Source of the DNA: Rhabditoides inermis
Lineage: Eukaryota; Nematoda; Chromadorea; Rhabditida; Rhabditidae
Assembly: GCA_963966185.1 (NCBI GenBank)
Contig: CAWZYM010000021.1
Coordinates: 761,793 to 825,792 of the forward strand
DNA length: 64,000 bases
Direction: 5' to 3'
Shown one piece after another: positions 1 to 14,062 of the stretch. The notes under the pieces were generated by a model that was not told the DNA's origin, searched no databases, and saw only the letters and a program-made list of their open reading frames with translations. How positions within the stretch are numbered: position 1 is the first letter of the stretch; each line of letters opens with the position of its first letter. The position numbers and the translations under genes are program-made.

Positions 1-446
1 GTGCTTGCGTCAATGCTTATATCCGTTGGGAGTCATCTACGTATCAGTAGACAGCCATAAACGAATAACATGATATAACAATTTATACGGTTGATATGTT
101 TTGCATGTTGCATGTCAAAGAATGGATAAACTTGCAAAATAGTTTTCAATAAAGTAGACTCAACTGTATGGTTTGTTTCAAATTTATACGTTGCTCTATC
201 GCGCATCTCACAACTCGTTCACTTCTGTGATGAGATAATGTAGTGTTGAATTAGGATTATACAGGGGAAAGAGCAACCATACAGGGGAAAGAGCAATGTT
301 CAATGTAAATAGGATACAATCGATACAGTAGAGTATACTTCTCCTTCTCACAATGAGTTCTTTGACGCTAGTGAGTTTTCTAATGATTTGTGTATTTCAA
401 AAACTTTTCACACATGTATAATTGTTTCATTTAATCAATTACTCAC

Positions 447-1058
447 ATAAATCGACTACTCCATGTAGGTATATGATAGCGGGTTGATGGCAGAAGTGAA
501 CTCCATACACACTGAACACTCCTGGAAAGAGAGAAGTGCGAAGGGAGAGAGAGATGGAGAGAGAGAGAGACAGAGAGGGGGGGAGGGAGGGAGAGAGATG
601 GTATGTATGTACCTGAGGATACGGAATTCGTCAACAACCCAAGAACATCGATGACTCCTAGTGCCCACATGATCTAGAAAAAATACATGCAGTAAAAACA
701 TTTGAAAAAACAAACAAACAAACAAACAAAATAACTAGTTAACAAAAAAAATAACCTATTCACCTTATAACATACTTGTCGAAACAGTTCATGTCGCATC
801 AAAACTATGATTGACGGTAAATATATCAACTGAATAACACGTAATTGGAAGAATGGAACAAAGCCAACCAACCGTCATGACAACACCATAGACAACGGAA
901 AGACAACCGATGGCAAAATGAATCGGACCCGTCTCAGTGAACACGGAATCTTTTCTTAAAACACACATAATACGAGATTAATTGACGATGTCCTACTTGA
1001 GAAAGCTGCAGTTGTACTCGCGATAGTTACTGGTATCGTTGTATAGTATGATGTCCAT
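447..1058 (-). CDS. SRT-class serpentine chemoreceptor, 5' part only
   Basis: Five minus-strand exons join in frame: 1058-997, 954-873, 829-764, 673-613 and 521-447. All have GT donors and AG acceptors, and together give about 115 residues. The order of features matches the nematode SRT family of seven-helix receptors: an N-terminal YNCS motif (residues about 15-18), a first helix ending IGCLSVVYGVVMT, a short loop LIYLPSIIVLMRHELF...CYK, a second helix IMWALGVIDVLGLLTNS, then a GVFSVYG..FC.QP stretch. The last exon ends on a GTGAGT donor in phase 1, so the remaining helices lie beyond the left edge. The ATG follows a TTTTTCAG by 7 nt, suiting spliced-leader addition. SRT proteins are thought to act as odorant/pheromone receptors in ciliated sensory neurons; the ligand is unknown. 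The family assignment is from motif recognition. Confidence 0.8.
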
Positions 1059-1902
1059 CAAATGACTGAAAAACGCTCCTGTAAGCTTCACGCAAAAAAA
1101 AAAAGAGAGTGAATTCAATTTTTTTCAAATTTCTGTTTTGCTTAAATCATTTTATATGATAAAAATAATGTAAATATTATATAGAATAAAAATGAACATA
1201 ATAATAATCTTGGATATGTAAATGTAGGCTTGCTTTCTCGAAATGAAGTGTTCTTGTGAAGTCTCGAGGGAACTATCGTGTGGCCGCCCTCATTAAATTA
1301 TAAAATAAGAATATCAGAAATAAAATTGCTCCAGCTCAAACCATGTTTTGAATTAGTCACACGTCTCTAACGAACATAAACTTTATAGGCGCTGACATGG
1401 TTTGAAAATGAATAAAGAAACTATGTGCTGAACACGAGGCGAAATAACGCGCGAAAGAGTGCTGACGCATCGGCAATGAAACAGAATTCAATAAGAATTT
1501 CAGATAAAAACAGGTCACTTTACTTTGTATTTTATCACAATTGTGACCGCCGTTGATAATGTGTAACTGAAATGAATGAAGATGAACTGTAGCATAACAC
1601 AAAAATACAATATGAAGAAAAATAGGAACAAACAACAACAAATTAACAAAACATGAAGCATGTATTTTATAACAGGAAACAAGTCAAACTGCTACAAAAA
1701 CAGAAATGTTTTCTATCGTGACAAGTTTGAAATTCAAAAATGTATGCTGCCCAAACTTCGAAAGTAGCTGGATTGAAGCTGTGACGGTGCTATTCATCTT
1801 ACGAGCATAGCCAAAGATGTCTCGTTTACGTTTGCCCCAGCTTCTATTTGGCTACAGAAACTCGCATTCTTTCACATTCATCTCTCTTTATCTCTATCCC
1901 TG

Positions 1903-1945
<43 letters not shown>

Positions 1946-2555
1946 CGCTTACCTGTTTTGAAGACACTCAGGAGCTAAAATATCGTTGAAGAAGTAATGT
2001 CAAATGTAATGTCTAGAAAGTAGACTTGTACTGCATTCCTCCACAAAATCCGAAACAAATTCGTATGTCGTTTATGTCGTAGGAAGAACGGTACAGCGTA
2101 GAAGGGAGAAATGAGTTATTGAATCATAGGCTGAGTGAGCAATGAGCTCATTCATGTGAGAAGCACAGTGTGATAACACACACTCTTGTTTCTTGTTTAT
2201 CAAAAAGTCATCACAGCGTTATGGCATCAAAATGAAGAGGGTATGAGTAACATGTAAAACGACAAGATTCATGAGCTCTTCTTACATGTTGTTGCAAAAG
2301 TATCAACTGCACTTGAGTAAACCGGTAAACGTGCAAGTTTATATGGTTATTATTTGCATGCAAACCTGCTAGTTGAAAACGCACTTGTTGTAGTCCATCT
2401 CTGTGTTATTGCGGGTGTGTATGTGTTTGTTGTTGAATCAAACCGAGAAAATGATAAAACTCTCTCACGGAGTCCCATTCCCGAGTGCCATATTTGGGGG
2501 GAGGAGGTGGGTGGTAAGGGAATTAGGAGAGTGCGATAGTGAAGGAAGGGAGAGA

Positions 2556-2607
<52 letters not shown>

Positions 2608-2798
2608 GAGAGGGATAGGAAGAGAGGGAGAAGGAAGGGGAGATAGAGGGATAGAGGATGGAGTGCATTCGGGGAGTCGGTGCCATACATCGAATGTCTG
2701 AATGAAGGATGCTCTCGCTGTCGTCTTTTGTGCTTCTCCATGCTCTGTTTCGACCTTTGTCCCCGGGGATTCCAGATTCCACGGACGTTTTTGCACCA

Positions 2799-2834
<36 letters not shown>

Positions 2835-4326
2835 TCCCTTCCACCACCTCACTCCCTCTTCCCTTCTTTGCCCTTCCATCTTGTCTTCCGCTTTCTGTGT
2901 TTTCGCCTTTTTATGACTGTCAATTTCCTTGTTGTCCACGTCATTCATCGTACCCCGATCAGTCAGCTGTTTCGGCAGACCTTTATGGTTGTGTTTCTCT
3001 CTGTTTCTTTCGCAATATGCAATGCATACAGATGTATACATGTTATGTTTATACTCGTCTGGTCTACTGGAATACTACCAGTGTTATTCGCGTGTCTCGG
3101 GGGGCGGAATTGCATCGCGCGATCGGTGCTGACTACAGTATGCCAGTTATACCTACCACGTGAGACGTATTCGAGTAATCTAATGTGCCCGGCCGAGTTC
3201 AAAGTCTCAACAACTACAACGACGCGCTACTTATTTACTCACTCCTTACCTACTGCTCCCACCTATCCATTGTTTTGTCGTTTTGTCTTTCTCGGAAAGG
3301 CTCTCTTCAGCATTCGTGCATTTGCAGGATACCGTAATCGGTTGAATCATATGTTTGCCGGTCTGGCTCACACCTAACAACGCACACTCAGGAAATAATG
3401 AAACTAATAGACACGCAGAAGCGCAGCGCACAACTCTCTCTCTCTCTCTCTCTCTCTCCCTCCCAATCTCTCTCTATTTCTCTCTCTCTCTACTTCTCGG
3501 TAATGTGTGACGCGCTTCCATTACCAGGTGGACTTTGTTCGGAATGTCGCTCCTGTCTCCGAGTCCTTCTGCATTCTCAGTGCTGCTAATTGTGTTTCGC
3601 GAATGTGCACTCCCATTCTCTCCTCCTCTATTTTCCTTTTTTCGTGTTCATTGCCGCTTCCACCGAGGAAGGAAGTGCTCGTTCTCCCCTATTTACATGT
3701 CGAAATGGCCTTTATGGCTGATGAAAAATGTTGATTTCATTTTCTTCATTCACTTTTTTTCAAAACATCGTTAGGCTGCTTGGCAGAAAATTGGCTCAAA
3801 TCGCTTTTGTTTTGGGGGCGGTTATGCCTATTTCTGTTTTTCTTACTTGGCATTATTGCTTCGCTTCTCTGGAGGTTTTCAGCTTCCAATGTCACAATAC
3901 TGCTTTCACTGATCATATGTTGCGTTCGATGATTACTGCAAGTTTGTTTCTACCGCTGCAGTCACAATGACGAAGGAATTTTTGTTTTTGTTTTTTTGAA
4001 AACTTATGTTATGTTTAAAAAAATTTAGACGCGCGAAAACCGCAATTTATTATTGACTTCGTTGAATTGCAACATACTAAAATGTATTTTTTTTTTAAAG
4101 AAAGTTGCAGATGGCATACGTTTCGCGCGAAAACCTAACTGAATCTAGCGAAAAATCGCGTGACTCCGTTCTAGCTGCAACTTTAGAGAGACCAGAGAAT
4201 CTGTGAATTGTATTTGGGTACATTCAGACATCCAAATATAAAAGAGGCTCTCTTCACTTCTTCAGTCTCTTTTCATATGACGAGGTAGAGGAAATGTGAA
4301 AGGAAATGGAGCAGGTCCATTCTCGC

Positions 4327-4363
<37 letters not shown>

Positions 4364-4501
4364 TCTACTGCTTTCCATCGGAATTGCTCTCCGCACTCCA
4401 CAATATCACTATATGCCCATAAACAGACCACCAAAATAGGCTCTATTTGATTGGAGTGGTCAGACCGGGCGGCCGTGAGTCTCACACTCACATTCAAACT
4501 C

Positions 4502-4540
<39 letters not shown>

Positions 4541-6757
4541 TTCTTCCCTCTCATTTTCTTTGCGTCATATTCTCCCCAAGGTGCATATTCATTCCGCCAG
4601 AATATTGAGTGAGTGTCCTTTTGACCAATTTTCGCGCCGGCCCGTGTTCCGAACGGAATAACTCTCGTCTTTATGCAATGACTTTTTTCTCGTCGTCTTC
4701 TCAAACTTTTCCACATAATCGTATAGCGCAGAGGTGCAACACCTAGTCGCTATGTAATTTCGCGCGACGGTACGTTCAATTTCCGAATAAAACTTGTCAT
4801 AGTAATTTCATGGCAACAGAGAACACGTATCTGAAGTGTCCAGAGGGTAACGAGCTACTTCTGAAACACCAACCTAATCACAGTTTACTCGGTGGTATTT
4901 AGTTTTAGTGAGAAAGAGAAAAGTTCCAGTTTACGCAGTAATTAGGCTTTGTAGAAGTCATGTGATTGCTGAACTTATAGTCCCCTCCTCCCAAAGAAAT
5001 ACTTTCATCTTTCATTCCAATTATCTAACAAGATCAATGCGTGTACACTTCTATGATAAAATATGTAGTTCATGTTTGATTTTTGGAAACATCTGCCGCA
5101 AGCAGGCCATATGACCTTCCCCTTCTCGTTCCTTCTCAATTAATTCCATTCTAGTGTACTTGTCGTGTATATATCGCGTTCTCGTGTTATTGTGATGACG
5201 TCATACCAGCTTCAGAATTTCCAGAATTCTCCAGAAGACGTCATTCTCCCAATCATGGTCTTATGCGGATGCTTACAGTGAGTTTTCATGATATTTTCCT
5301 TTATTTCTATGCTTACAGTGAATGTTTTTTCCTATGCGTTTAAAAAGTTTACATTTTCATATGTCATTTTCTTTTATTTTTCTCTCGTTTTATTCTATCC
5401 TTCACTCATCTTCATTCTTCATCTTGTTTATTATTGTGAGTTCACCGATAATTTCCTACTATTGTCTCCTCTCCTCTCCTCTCCTCTGCAACACATGATT
5501 GTGGCTGTGACAGAGGCAGAAGGGGGCCGCAGCCCGTCCAAATTCAATTCCCCCTCCCCTATGGAATCTCAATCGGCAGAGAGAGTGTGTGGATGGGGGA
5601 GACGGGCAGAGACGGGAGGGACGAGAGAGTGTGACAATGGGGAGGGCGGAGGCGCTTAGAGGGAGAGGCGCTGGTCGCACGTAGGGCGAGTGAAGGAGGG
5701 GGAAGGGGTGTGGGAATTGGCCATCGTCCCTCACCTGCCTCTCCCGAGATGCAGTCCACCATGGGCGCTCTCCAACACGCATTACCTGCCATCGGACTCG
5801 ACCTGGCGTGAGTCCCCCCCTCCCTCCCTCACTGCCCTTTCCCTCCCTCTTTCCAACCGTTATCGGAAAGACAATAAATGCGTATGTGATTAGTGTATGC
5901 CAGTTTATGTCCTTCCATGGAACAACCCGTGACTCGTGTCATGCAAATTGCCATGAATTATTCCCCCGCCTGTTCATTCTCATGCTCCTTGAGAGAGGCT
6001 GACTCGCACGATGCTGGTCTAATTGAATCGCTCCTCTTTCCTTTCTTCTTCTCCTTCTCTTCCCATTTACACGCCTGTTCGGCAGTCCTCCCTCGCACCT
6101 TATGCTCCCTGTGCGCACTGTCATTTTTTCAACTGTCAGTCTCCTCTCTCACCATAATGCGCAACTTCGTCTCACTCCTCCTCCTCCTCCTCCTCCTCCT
6201 CCTCCTCCTCCTCCTCTGCTCCACTGCTCCATCTGCTCCTCGAATATGTTCGTACGTCATCGGGTGTGCATCTCGTATGCGTGTGCTTGTACCCCATTCG
6301 GCGCGGATCCCATCTGATTAATTCACACCCCGGCCTCTCCCAGCTCTCTCACCCATCCTTCCCCGATTATCCATTATTCCCAGTGGTTTTTCGATCGCGT
6401 GAGATTAATTTAGGATGGATAGGGGCTGAATGTCTGCTTAACTTGCATATGAGAGAGAAGACACACACTTCCTTCGACGAATTGCAAAGCACTAGCGCAC
6501 ACCCCAATAAGCAATGTAAGACAACTCTGTTTTGAGGGTCGCTCCTCTCCTTCTCTCCACTCTCTCTCCCTTTTCTTCTCTTCCTCTCTTTCCCATTCAC
6601 ATGGTTCAACGAAGCTCCCGCTTTTTTGCTCATTGTTTCCACATTCTTGTGAGGCTATGTCTGTTTTGTATGTTTTCCTTTTCCGCACTTTCTACTTCTC
6701 GTCTCTATCCTCCCCGACTACTTATATCCTTACCCCGTGTTTCTCCGAAGACGCACT

Positions 6758-6813
<56 letters not shown>

Positions 6814-7114
6814 CTCCTCTCTCTCTTCCCAATCTATCTCTCTGTCCTGTCCCTTTTACATGTACTATTTCCTTCTTACTGACTACAAGCTGACAAAACA
6901 CGGCTTGTCAGTCTACATTCCTGCATATTCATGTCCAAAAAATTTGATTTGCTTCAAGGCAGCGCCGCTGAAAAACTTCGCATAATGTCCCTCCATTCCA
7001 ACGGCCTGTCTGGGTAAACAGATAGAGAGGAACGCGTCATCTCTTACTTTCTCTTTCTCTCTTTCTCCCTCTCTCTCTCCCTCTCTCTCTCTCTCGCTTT
7101 CTCTTTCTTTTTCT

Positions 7115-7159
<45 letters not shown>

Positions 7160-7282
7160 CCTCATTATAGTCTGCCGGCGCCGCTGAAAACCATCCAATT
7201 TAGGCTGTCTTTGCGGAAATCTAGCTAATTTTGTGTGTGTCAGGTGCAGGAATAGCAGTCTGGCAGCCACAATTGCTTCTCC

Positions 7283-7351
<69 letters not shown>

Positions 7352-7543
7352 CCTCCCTCTCCTCCTACCTCCTTCTCTACCACTTCCGACTGATTTGTGT
7401 CTACTTGAGTTCTAGTGGGGCGTCTCTTTCCAAACCGAGGCATCTTTCCGTCCATCCACAGAATATCCACTGACGTGAACGGGCGCCTCTTACTCACTCC
7501 CGATCCCCAAGCTTCTGTTCGTTATGACTATTAGCCCAATTCC

Positions 7544-7587
<44 letters not shown>

Positions 7588-8208
7588 CTTCCTCTCCCTC
7601 CCTCCCACACACGCGTCTTTCTCTGCATCGTGTAATTGTTGAATGTGTGTGAAATGTCGACTGACTGCGTATTCACAACAGCCACTCGCCATTTCTAGCA
7701 ACTGACGCAGGAGTATTATAACATAATCTCGCAATGATTCGCGGATTCAAATCTCAGCAGCAAATGCATATCCCTTCCTCCAAACGCGCGTACTTTGGTT
7801 TGGGAAGACCCGTGAAATATTGAGCAGCGTCCTTTGTCTGAGGAGAAAGAGACTCACCTGCGACCCTCAACCCTCTTATTCATTCTCGGTTCGCGCCTCT
7901 CCCCCTCTCTCTCTCTCTCAATCTGTACGACCACAAGGTAATCCTGGTATTGTGTCCCTCTCTCTTTTTCTTTGCAATTCCATTTGCGGAGGTATCAAAA
8001 ATTAATCCCTCACCTTGCAACTACTGTGTTTGTCACTTGACATAATTCGAACTCTATAATAATCCGTCGCTTATTCATCTCTCAATTGCGCGGCTCGCGA
8101 AAACGATCTCAGAGCTCAGAGATATCAGTTATTTATCAAACAATGCTGGACGGGGGAATTGCGAAATAACACTCTCTTCCCTCTCTTCCCTCTCTCCCCC
8201 CTCTCTCC

Positions 8209-8261
<53 letters not shown>

Positions 8262-9787
8262 GTCTCGTGACTCGTGACCGATCCCACAGGTCGCATCTGC
8301 TAGATTACTGTAGCTCCCAGGTGATTCGCGACGCAGGTGATATAATCACATTATAATTCGTAGAACCCTTCTTCTCCTATTTCCGCTATGCGGAGTCAGT
8401 CTCGTGTATTTGTGTGATGCTGTTTTTCGACAGTATCCAAATTATTTTTGATAATTCTCCTACGCTTCATTAGGAGAGAGAAAATGTTACTCGAATGAGC
8501 ATACCCTTCTGAAATTTGCGCATAAACTACGAATGCCACGTGATATAAGGTTGAAATTCCGTAACTTTCCATCAATAAATCATTTTCTAAAAATGAACGG
8601 AACATGTAGAAAATTCGTCGCTAATGTTTCACGTCGCAAATGTTTCGTAATGAGATTTACCGATTTCGAGTGGGCCTCGACTGTCCAAACCTCACTCCAA
8701 ATCGGTATTTCTCACTGCATTTTTAAAACTTTTCGGCGCGTTTTGTTTATTTCTAGCATATTTCTAGCATTGAATCATGAAAAGTGTTTGTATTTTGACC
8801 TTCTAGTTCTATCACATGGCAGTCTGTTTATACTCGAAATTCGGAGTGGAAAGTCCCTATAATCTCAAAATGTATTGTTTCCATGGCTGGTTGTTTATGT
8901 TTAGTAGTAACTCATTAGATTCAAGATATAACGTGAGTATATATAGGAGAGTACATGATCCACACATTGATCCATTGATGTCATGGGTGGATTGTTATTT
9001 GAGTTCCTACATACTTAATATATTCACTTTCACATTAAGTGTCGTCATTTCTGAGTCATTCTCAACGACGCTCCGTGGATATAATGAGGGGGGAGGGTTA
9101 TGTTCTATGAGATAGTAATCATGCGGTCCAATTCTCTCTCTCTCCCTCTCTCTCTCTCATTTCTCTCCTCTCTCCCCCTATTTTCCTCGCTCATTCATGC
9201 AATATTTGCGCTTCCAATACTCATTCTCATATGAGATTTCAATATCCTATCATGCGAATACACCCACTTTCCTGACTGAGCAACATTCGTACAGTGGTTT
9301 TTGCAAACAGGCATCATTGCAACTTTTTTATCAATTGATTATTGAAGCTTTAGAACACTGTTCTTTTGATACTCGTTCTCACTCAATTCAGAGTCACATT
9401 TTTTGTGATGCATGTTGTCAGAATTGGTTGGTCTGGCGGCGTATGTCGGGAATAGTTTATGCCCTCCCCTCTCCCCTTCCTGGTCCGAAATGCGACTTAT
9501 GACTACATTTCTCTGTTTTGCCGCTGCGACATGTACACTATTATGAATGAACACGTTTCGGCTTCCAATCTCTCGTGTCTTTCACGATTCCGCCCTTTCT
9601 CCCATCAACAAATGCCCTCATATCACATTCTCCAAACACATGTGCATGTCTTTTATCCTCATATCACTCAGTGGTTAGAGAACGGGAGATGTCTTTTCAC
9701 TGTCTCTCTTGTTTTGTACAGCTCCTCCTGACGATCCTTCTGGTCCTTCTGGTCCTTCTGGTCCTTCTGACGTCTCCGTTGTTGCAG
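1059..9787. other. Large gene-poor region rich in CT/GA tracts
   Basis: No coding exon chain could be supported on either strand between the SRT receptor start and the globin start. The region holds many long CT or GA dinucleotide tracts (around 1905-1942, 2555-2603, 2800-2830, 4328-4361, 4507-4538, 6763-6811, 7124-7151, 7291-7343, 7549-7585, 8213-8254), a (CTC)n run at 6175-6215, and a 9-bp repeat of ggtccttct at 9739-9770 just upstream of the globin exon. Reading frames here are Ser/Leu- or Arg/Glu-rich by-products of those tracts. It probably contains promoter and enhancer DNA for the two divergent flanking genes, but I see no specific site. Confidence 0.6.
6763..6811. repeat. CT dinucleotide microsatellite
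   Basis: An essentially pure (CT)n run of about 48 bp, representative of many similar tracts in the first 9.8 kb. It is directly visible and has no coding meaning. Confidence 0.95.
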
Positions 9788-9791
9788 GTCG

Positions 9792-12700
9792 ATGCCGTCG
9801 TTGTCGAAGATGCCGTCGGCCGCTCGCAATTTCGTCTCCAATATGATGCACTTCTTCCACAACTCTCCATCTGCACAGGCCACGTGAGTCTATATTAGTA
9901 GAGAGAGGGAGAGGGAGGAGAAGGGGGAGATGATGTCATCGGGAGAAACGCAATTAAACCCCGTAGAAACGGTTCATACAAAGATCGGTGTGGTTTATTG
10001 ATATTTGGCCTTTTGTTTCCCTATAATTGCCTCCACTTTGTTATTTTGAGGCTGGTATTCGTAGTTCGTAGTGTCTAGTGGTCTCTGTGGCCAAGAAAAC
10101 GAAATTAGGACAAGGACCGAAATTAGTCTCACTTTCTCATCGAGAGACTTGTAGAGTACAAGGACTGGAAAAACGGTTCATACAAAAATGTCCTATGTGA
10201 TGCGTGGGAACCCCGTCATTTCGGAGAATGAGAAGATGGCAGCTTTCTAGGTACCAGTTACTTTTAGGTACCAGTGTCATAACTAGAACTTCTGATGGAC
10301 AAATGACCACGCGACCCATTTCTTTCTTGATCCAAACCAATCAACCTGAATACAACGCGAACAAGGGTATGATGCTGAATCGTTCTCCACTCCCGCTTGT
10401 ATACTCAATGTGATTTCTGCCGTCTCCTCTCTCCTCCCTCTCCCTCTCTCACTCCTCGTCTTTTCACCCCTCATTATCTCACCTTCCCACACTATTTCCT
10501 ACCCCGTCCCGACCAAGATGGCTCGACGGCGCCTAGATACCGTGGCGAATGAAGAGGGCACAGGAAGTACTCATTAGCGATACGAGATGCGTCGAAGTGA
10601 GAACGAAGGAGGATTCACTTCTCCTCCTCCGTCTCCTTCTCCTTCTCCTCCTTCTCTTCCGCGGAATGATGCCGTCTCGGTCGGATGTGTTCGCGCGGCT
10701 TCGCTCCCTGTCACTCAGGTCTGTGTGAGCTCGCACTTCTCGGTCACAGGTGCATTAGACGAATGAAATGTAGACGTGGCGATATAATTACGGGGGTCGA
10801 TTGGCGGCGGCGGCGGCAGCCAATCTCGGAATGAGACCAGCTTCCGGTCGCGTGTCGCCCCTCCTTGTCGCACCTGCACCCTTTGTGTCCCACCCCAAGC
10901 CACTTCATCCAATATTCCCCCCGCACACCCCACCTCTCCAGACTTTCGCACTTTCGCCTTTCGGTCTCCCACCTCGTGTCTTTTGAGTCGCTAACCGCAT
11001 ACATTGACTGGCATATAGGCAGTGCGTACACTCACGTTACTCGCGTTAATGGCGGTGCGAGATGAAACTGGCATTTGTGTGGTGCGGATAGGTATGCATG
11101 TGCAATATCGGAGATACTGAGATACGACGCACTCCCTCTCTCTCTCCGTATTGTGAATAACATTGCGGGAGAAAGTGTTTATGGCGAAGAGGTCATCGGG
11201 ATATTTCATCTGAATCAATTCGCTTCCAGACATAAACTATGCAGTAGCGTATAAACAATCGTTTTCGGGTGACTTCTGCATGACGCGGCTGAATGTAATT
11301 GTAATGTAGACTCGTGTGACAGTGTCTGTCTTGCGTGACGCGTTGAGTGGGTTGCCTCTGTTGTTGACTGAATGTAACGCTTCCCCCCCCCCTTCTCCCC
11401 CCTCTCCCTCTCTCTTCCTCTCTCGTCTCAGATTCCTTCCTGAATACTCTCACTCGCCCTCCCTTGTTTTGTTTGCCCCGGATTGACTTTCACGCTTCGG
11501 AAAACCGATAGTTTTTTTCCAAGTATGTAACAGAAGTAATTCAATACTGCATGTGTAACCACTGCACAACTGAGTTATGGGGGAGATATAGTGGGTTGAT
11601 ATAGTTATAGGTAGGCTAATTCATAGTGGATACCTTTCTTCATATTGGATTTTCTACGACACACGCAATAGCGAGTTAATGTAGCTTAGGCGTTTTTCTC
11701 TCTCTCTCCCACAGTCTGTGTGTGAGGTGTCGTTGCTACAAGTGCGTTTTACTTCCCATGTATCGCCTATCATTATTGCGTATTGAATATGGCAACAAGA
11801 AGAAGAAGTATGTTTCCCATGTGTCCTTTATATTTGATATGCAGAATAATAGAATAATAATAATAGAATAATAATAGAATAATAGAATAATTTGATATGC
11901 AGAATAATAGAATAATAGAATAATAGAATAATTTCAGCGTTGCGGACAAAAACGCGAAGCACGCTCCGTTTTCCACACCACAGGCAGACAGGTGAGAAAC
12001 TCTCCTGCTCCTTCTCCTTCTCCTCCTTCTCCCCCTTTCTAACTGCTCCTCCGTGATTTATTGACGTAATACAATTATCGTAATGGCTATAATCAAAATT
12101 TTCAATTTTCTGAGAATGATTTTCTGAACTCATGCGAAGTCGATTCAATTACAAGTTTCTGAGATTGAATCGTACGATGTTTGAAAGAGCAAGAGGGGCG
12201 AATCCCTTTATTGTCCTTTTAAACGTCAGTCATGGAATGCTCGCGTAAGAAGTTGGTTACTCATCTAGCACTTATTATTGTGTTTGCTACCCGTTTACTA
12301 AATGATATCGTAGCATACACAACACATGCCAGCTAACATTTTGGCAAAATACCGTGGCGCTATTCTACATACGTTGTCATTTCTATGGATCATAGTGTCT
12401 CGAAATGTCACGAGTAGTTCTAGAGTGATAACTGGCATTTTGAGGCGGAATCACGTGGCGCCGGCGACCCGTCGTATGTCGGAATCGAACGGGCACGCGA
12501 ACGGGTGCGGCAGACTGCAGCCGAACATAGCCAAGGTACGCCCGCCATCCACCCCCCTCTCCATTTCACTCCACCACCCACCCACTCACCCACTCTCGCT
12601 CCGTCGACTACCAACATCGGACGCATATCGAATTTCCGCCCGCATTCGTGCCGATTCGGTCTTTTCATCGCAATGAAAAAAGACTAATTACGCCCCTATT

Positions 12701-13991
12701 CACCTTTCTATCGGTCATTTTTGCGCGAGACATTGCGGAAATGGCTGATTGGTGTGCTACGATGTTTCCCGTGTTCCTCCGTTCATCGTGGCTAACTATG
12801 TGGTTCTCTGTCTCTTTCTCTTTCTTCCCCTACCCTCAGTTCCCCCACGCGAGATCTGGTTCTATGGCTGTGCGATTCAGGACGACTCCTCCACGTCTTC
12901 AGCTAACACCCACTCACTTGACACCTCTTCCACCACCGCACTCGATGTCCGTTCGTTTGTCCCTAGTATGTGTGTATGTGTGTCTGTCCGGTACGCTAAC
13001 CCCTTGTGTGTGACTATCTCTCCTGCAAATCGCGCAATTACCTTTCCCTCACACTTTTCCCGTTTCCTTGCGTGAATGAGGGTGTGTGTGGGATGGATAT
13101 AGTTATATAGGAGGCGTGAGAGGCGCGTTAGAGTAGTGTTGATGATGGATGAGGATTCCGGCAGAAGAATCCTTCACTGTTGTTTTCGGGGCTCTCTCTC
13201 ATGGGAGGAATATGTGGAGAGAAGGAGTGGGAGAGAGGAGAGAAAGAGGGAGAGAAGGAGTAGTGCTGAATGCATGCATGCTCGCATGGCTCGCTCCGAG
13301 GTGACAACATTCTCTATTGATCGTCCGCATATAGTCTGTGTTTTCTTTTCAGAGAGTTATGCACCCCAACATCGGCACGTGGGAGCCGAATTTGACGGAG
13401 AAGGAGTTGCTGAGGTGAAAAGGAGATGGGGAGGGCGAGACGAATGGAATTCATGTTGCATGATTCAGGAGAACGTGGTCTGACGAGTTCGACTTTTTGT
13501 ACGAACTGGGATCTGCTATCTACACATACATTTTTGACCACAACCCGCACTGTATGCAGGTTAAAGAGAGATAAAGATAGAGATAGAGGGAGGGATTAAG
13601 AGAGAGAAAGAGGGGAAGGGAGAGAGAGAAGTGTTGAGGAGAACATAAGCTATATGAGACATTTTCAGTTGTTTCCGTATCTTGAGAAGTACGGCGACAA
13701 CTGGAAGGACAGTAAGGAGTTCAGAGGACAGGCACTCAAGTTCGTGCAGGTGAGTGCGGTGACGGGGAGAGAGTGTGTGTGTTAAAGAAGATAAAGACAG
13801 AGAAGGTGAGAGAGTTTCTGAGGAGGGGAGGTAGAGTCTGTGTTTTCAGACGCTGTCACAAACAGTAAAGAACCTGTACCACATGGATCGGTTGGTACCA
13901 TACCTGTATGGAATCGGGCAGCGACACGTCAAGTTCGAGCAGAGGGGGTTCAAGATCGAATACTGGGATGCATTCCAGGTGGGAGTGAGAG

Positions 13992-14022
<31 letters not shown>

Positions 14023-14023
14023 T

Positions 14024-14062
<39 letters not shown>

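Noticed and set aside
1357..1641. 94-residue minus-strand frame with hydrophobic start
   Set aside because: No splice-supported neighbours, no recognisable motif, and AT-rich composition typical of non-coding DNA.
5288..5659. 123-residue hydrophobic then Gly/Arg-rich frame
   Set aside because: Composition changes abruptly at a CTCCT repeat and no family feature or acceptor near the ATG supports it.
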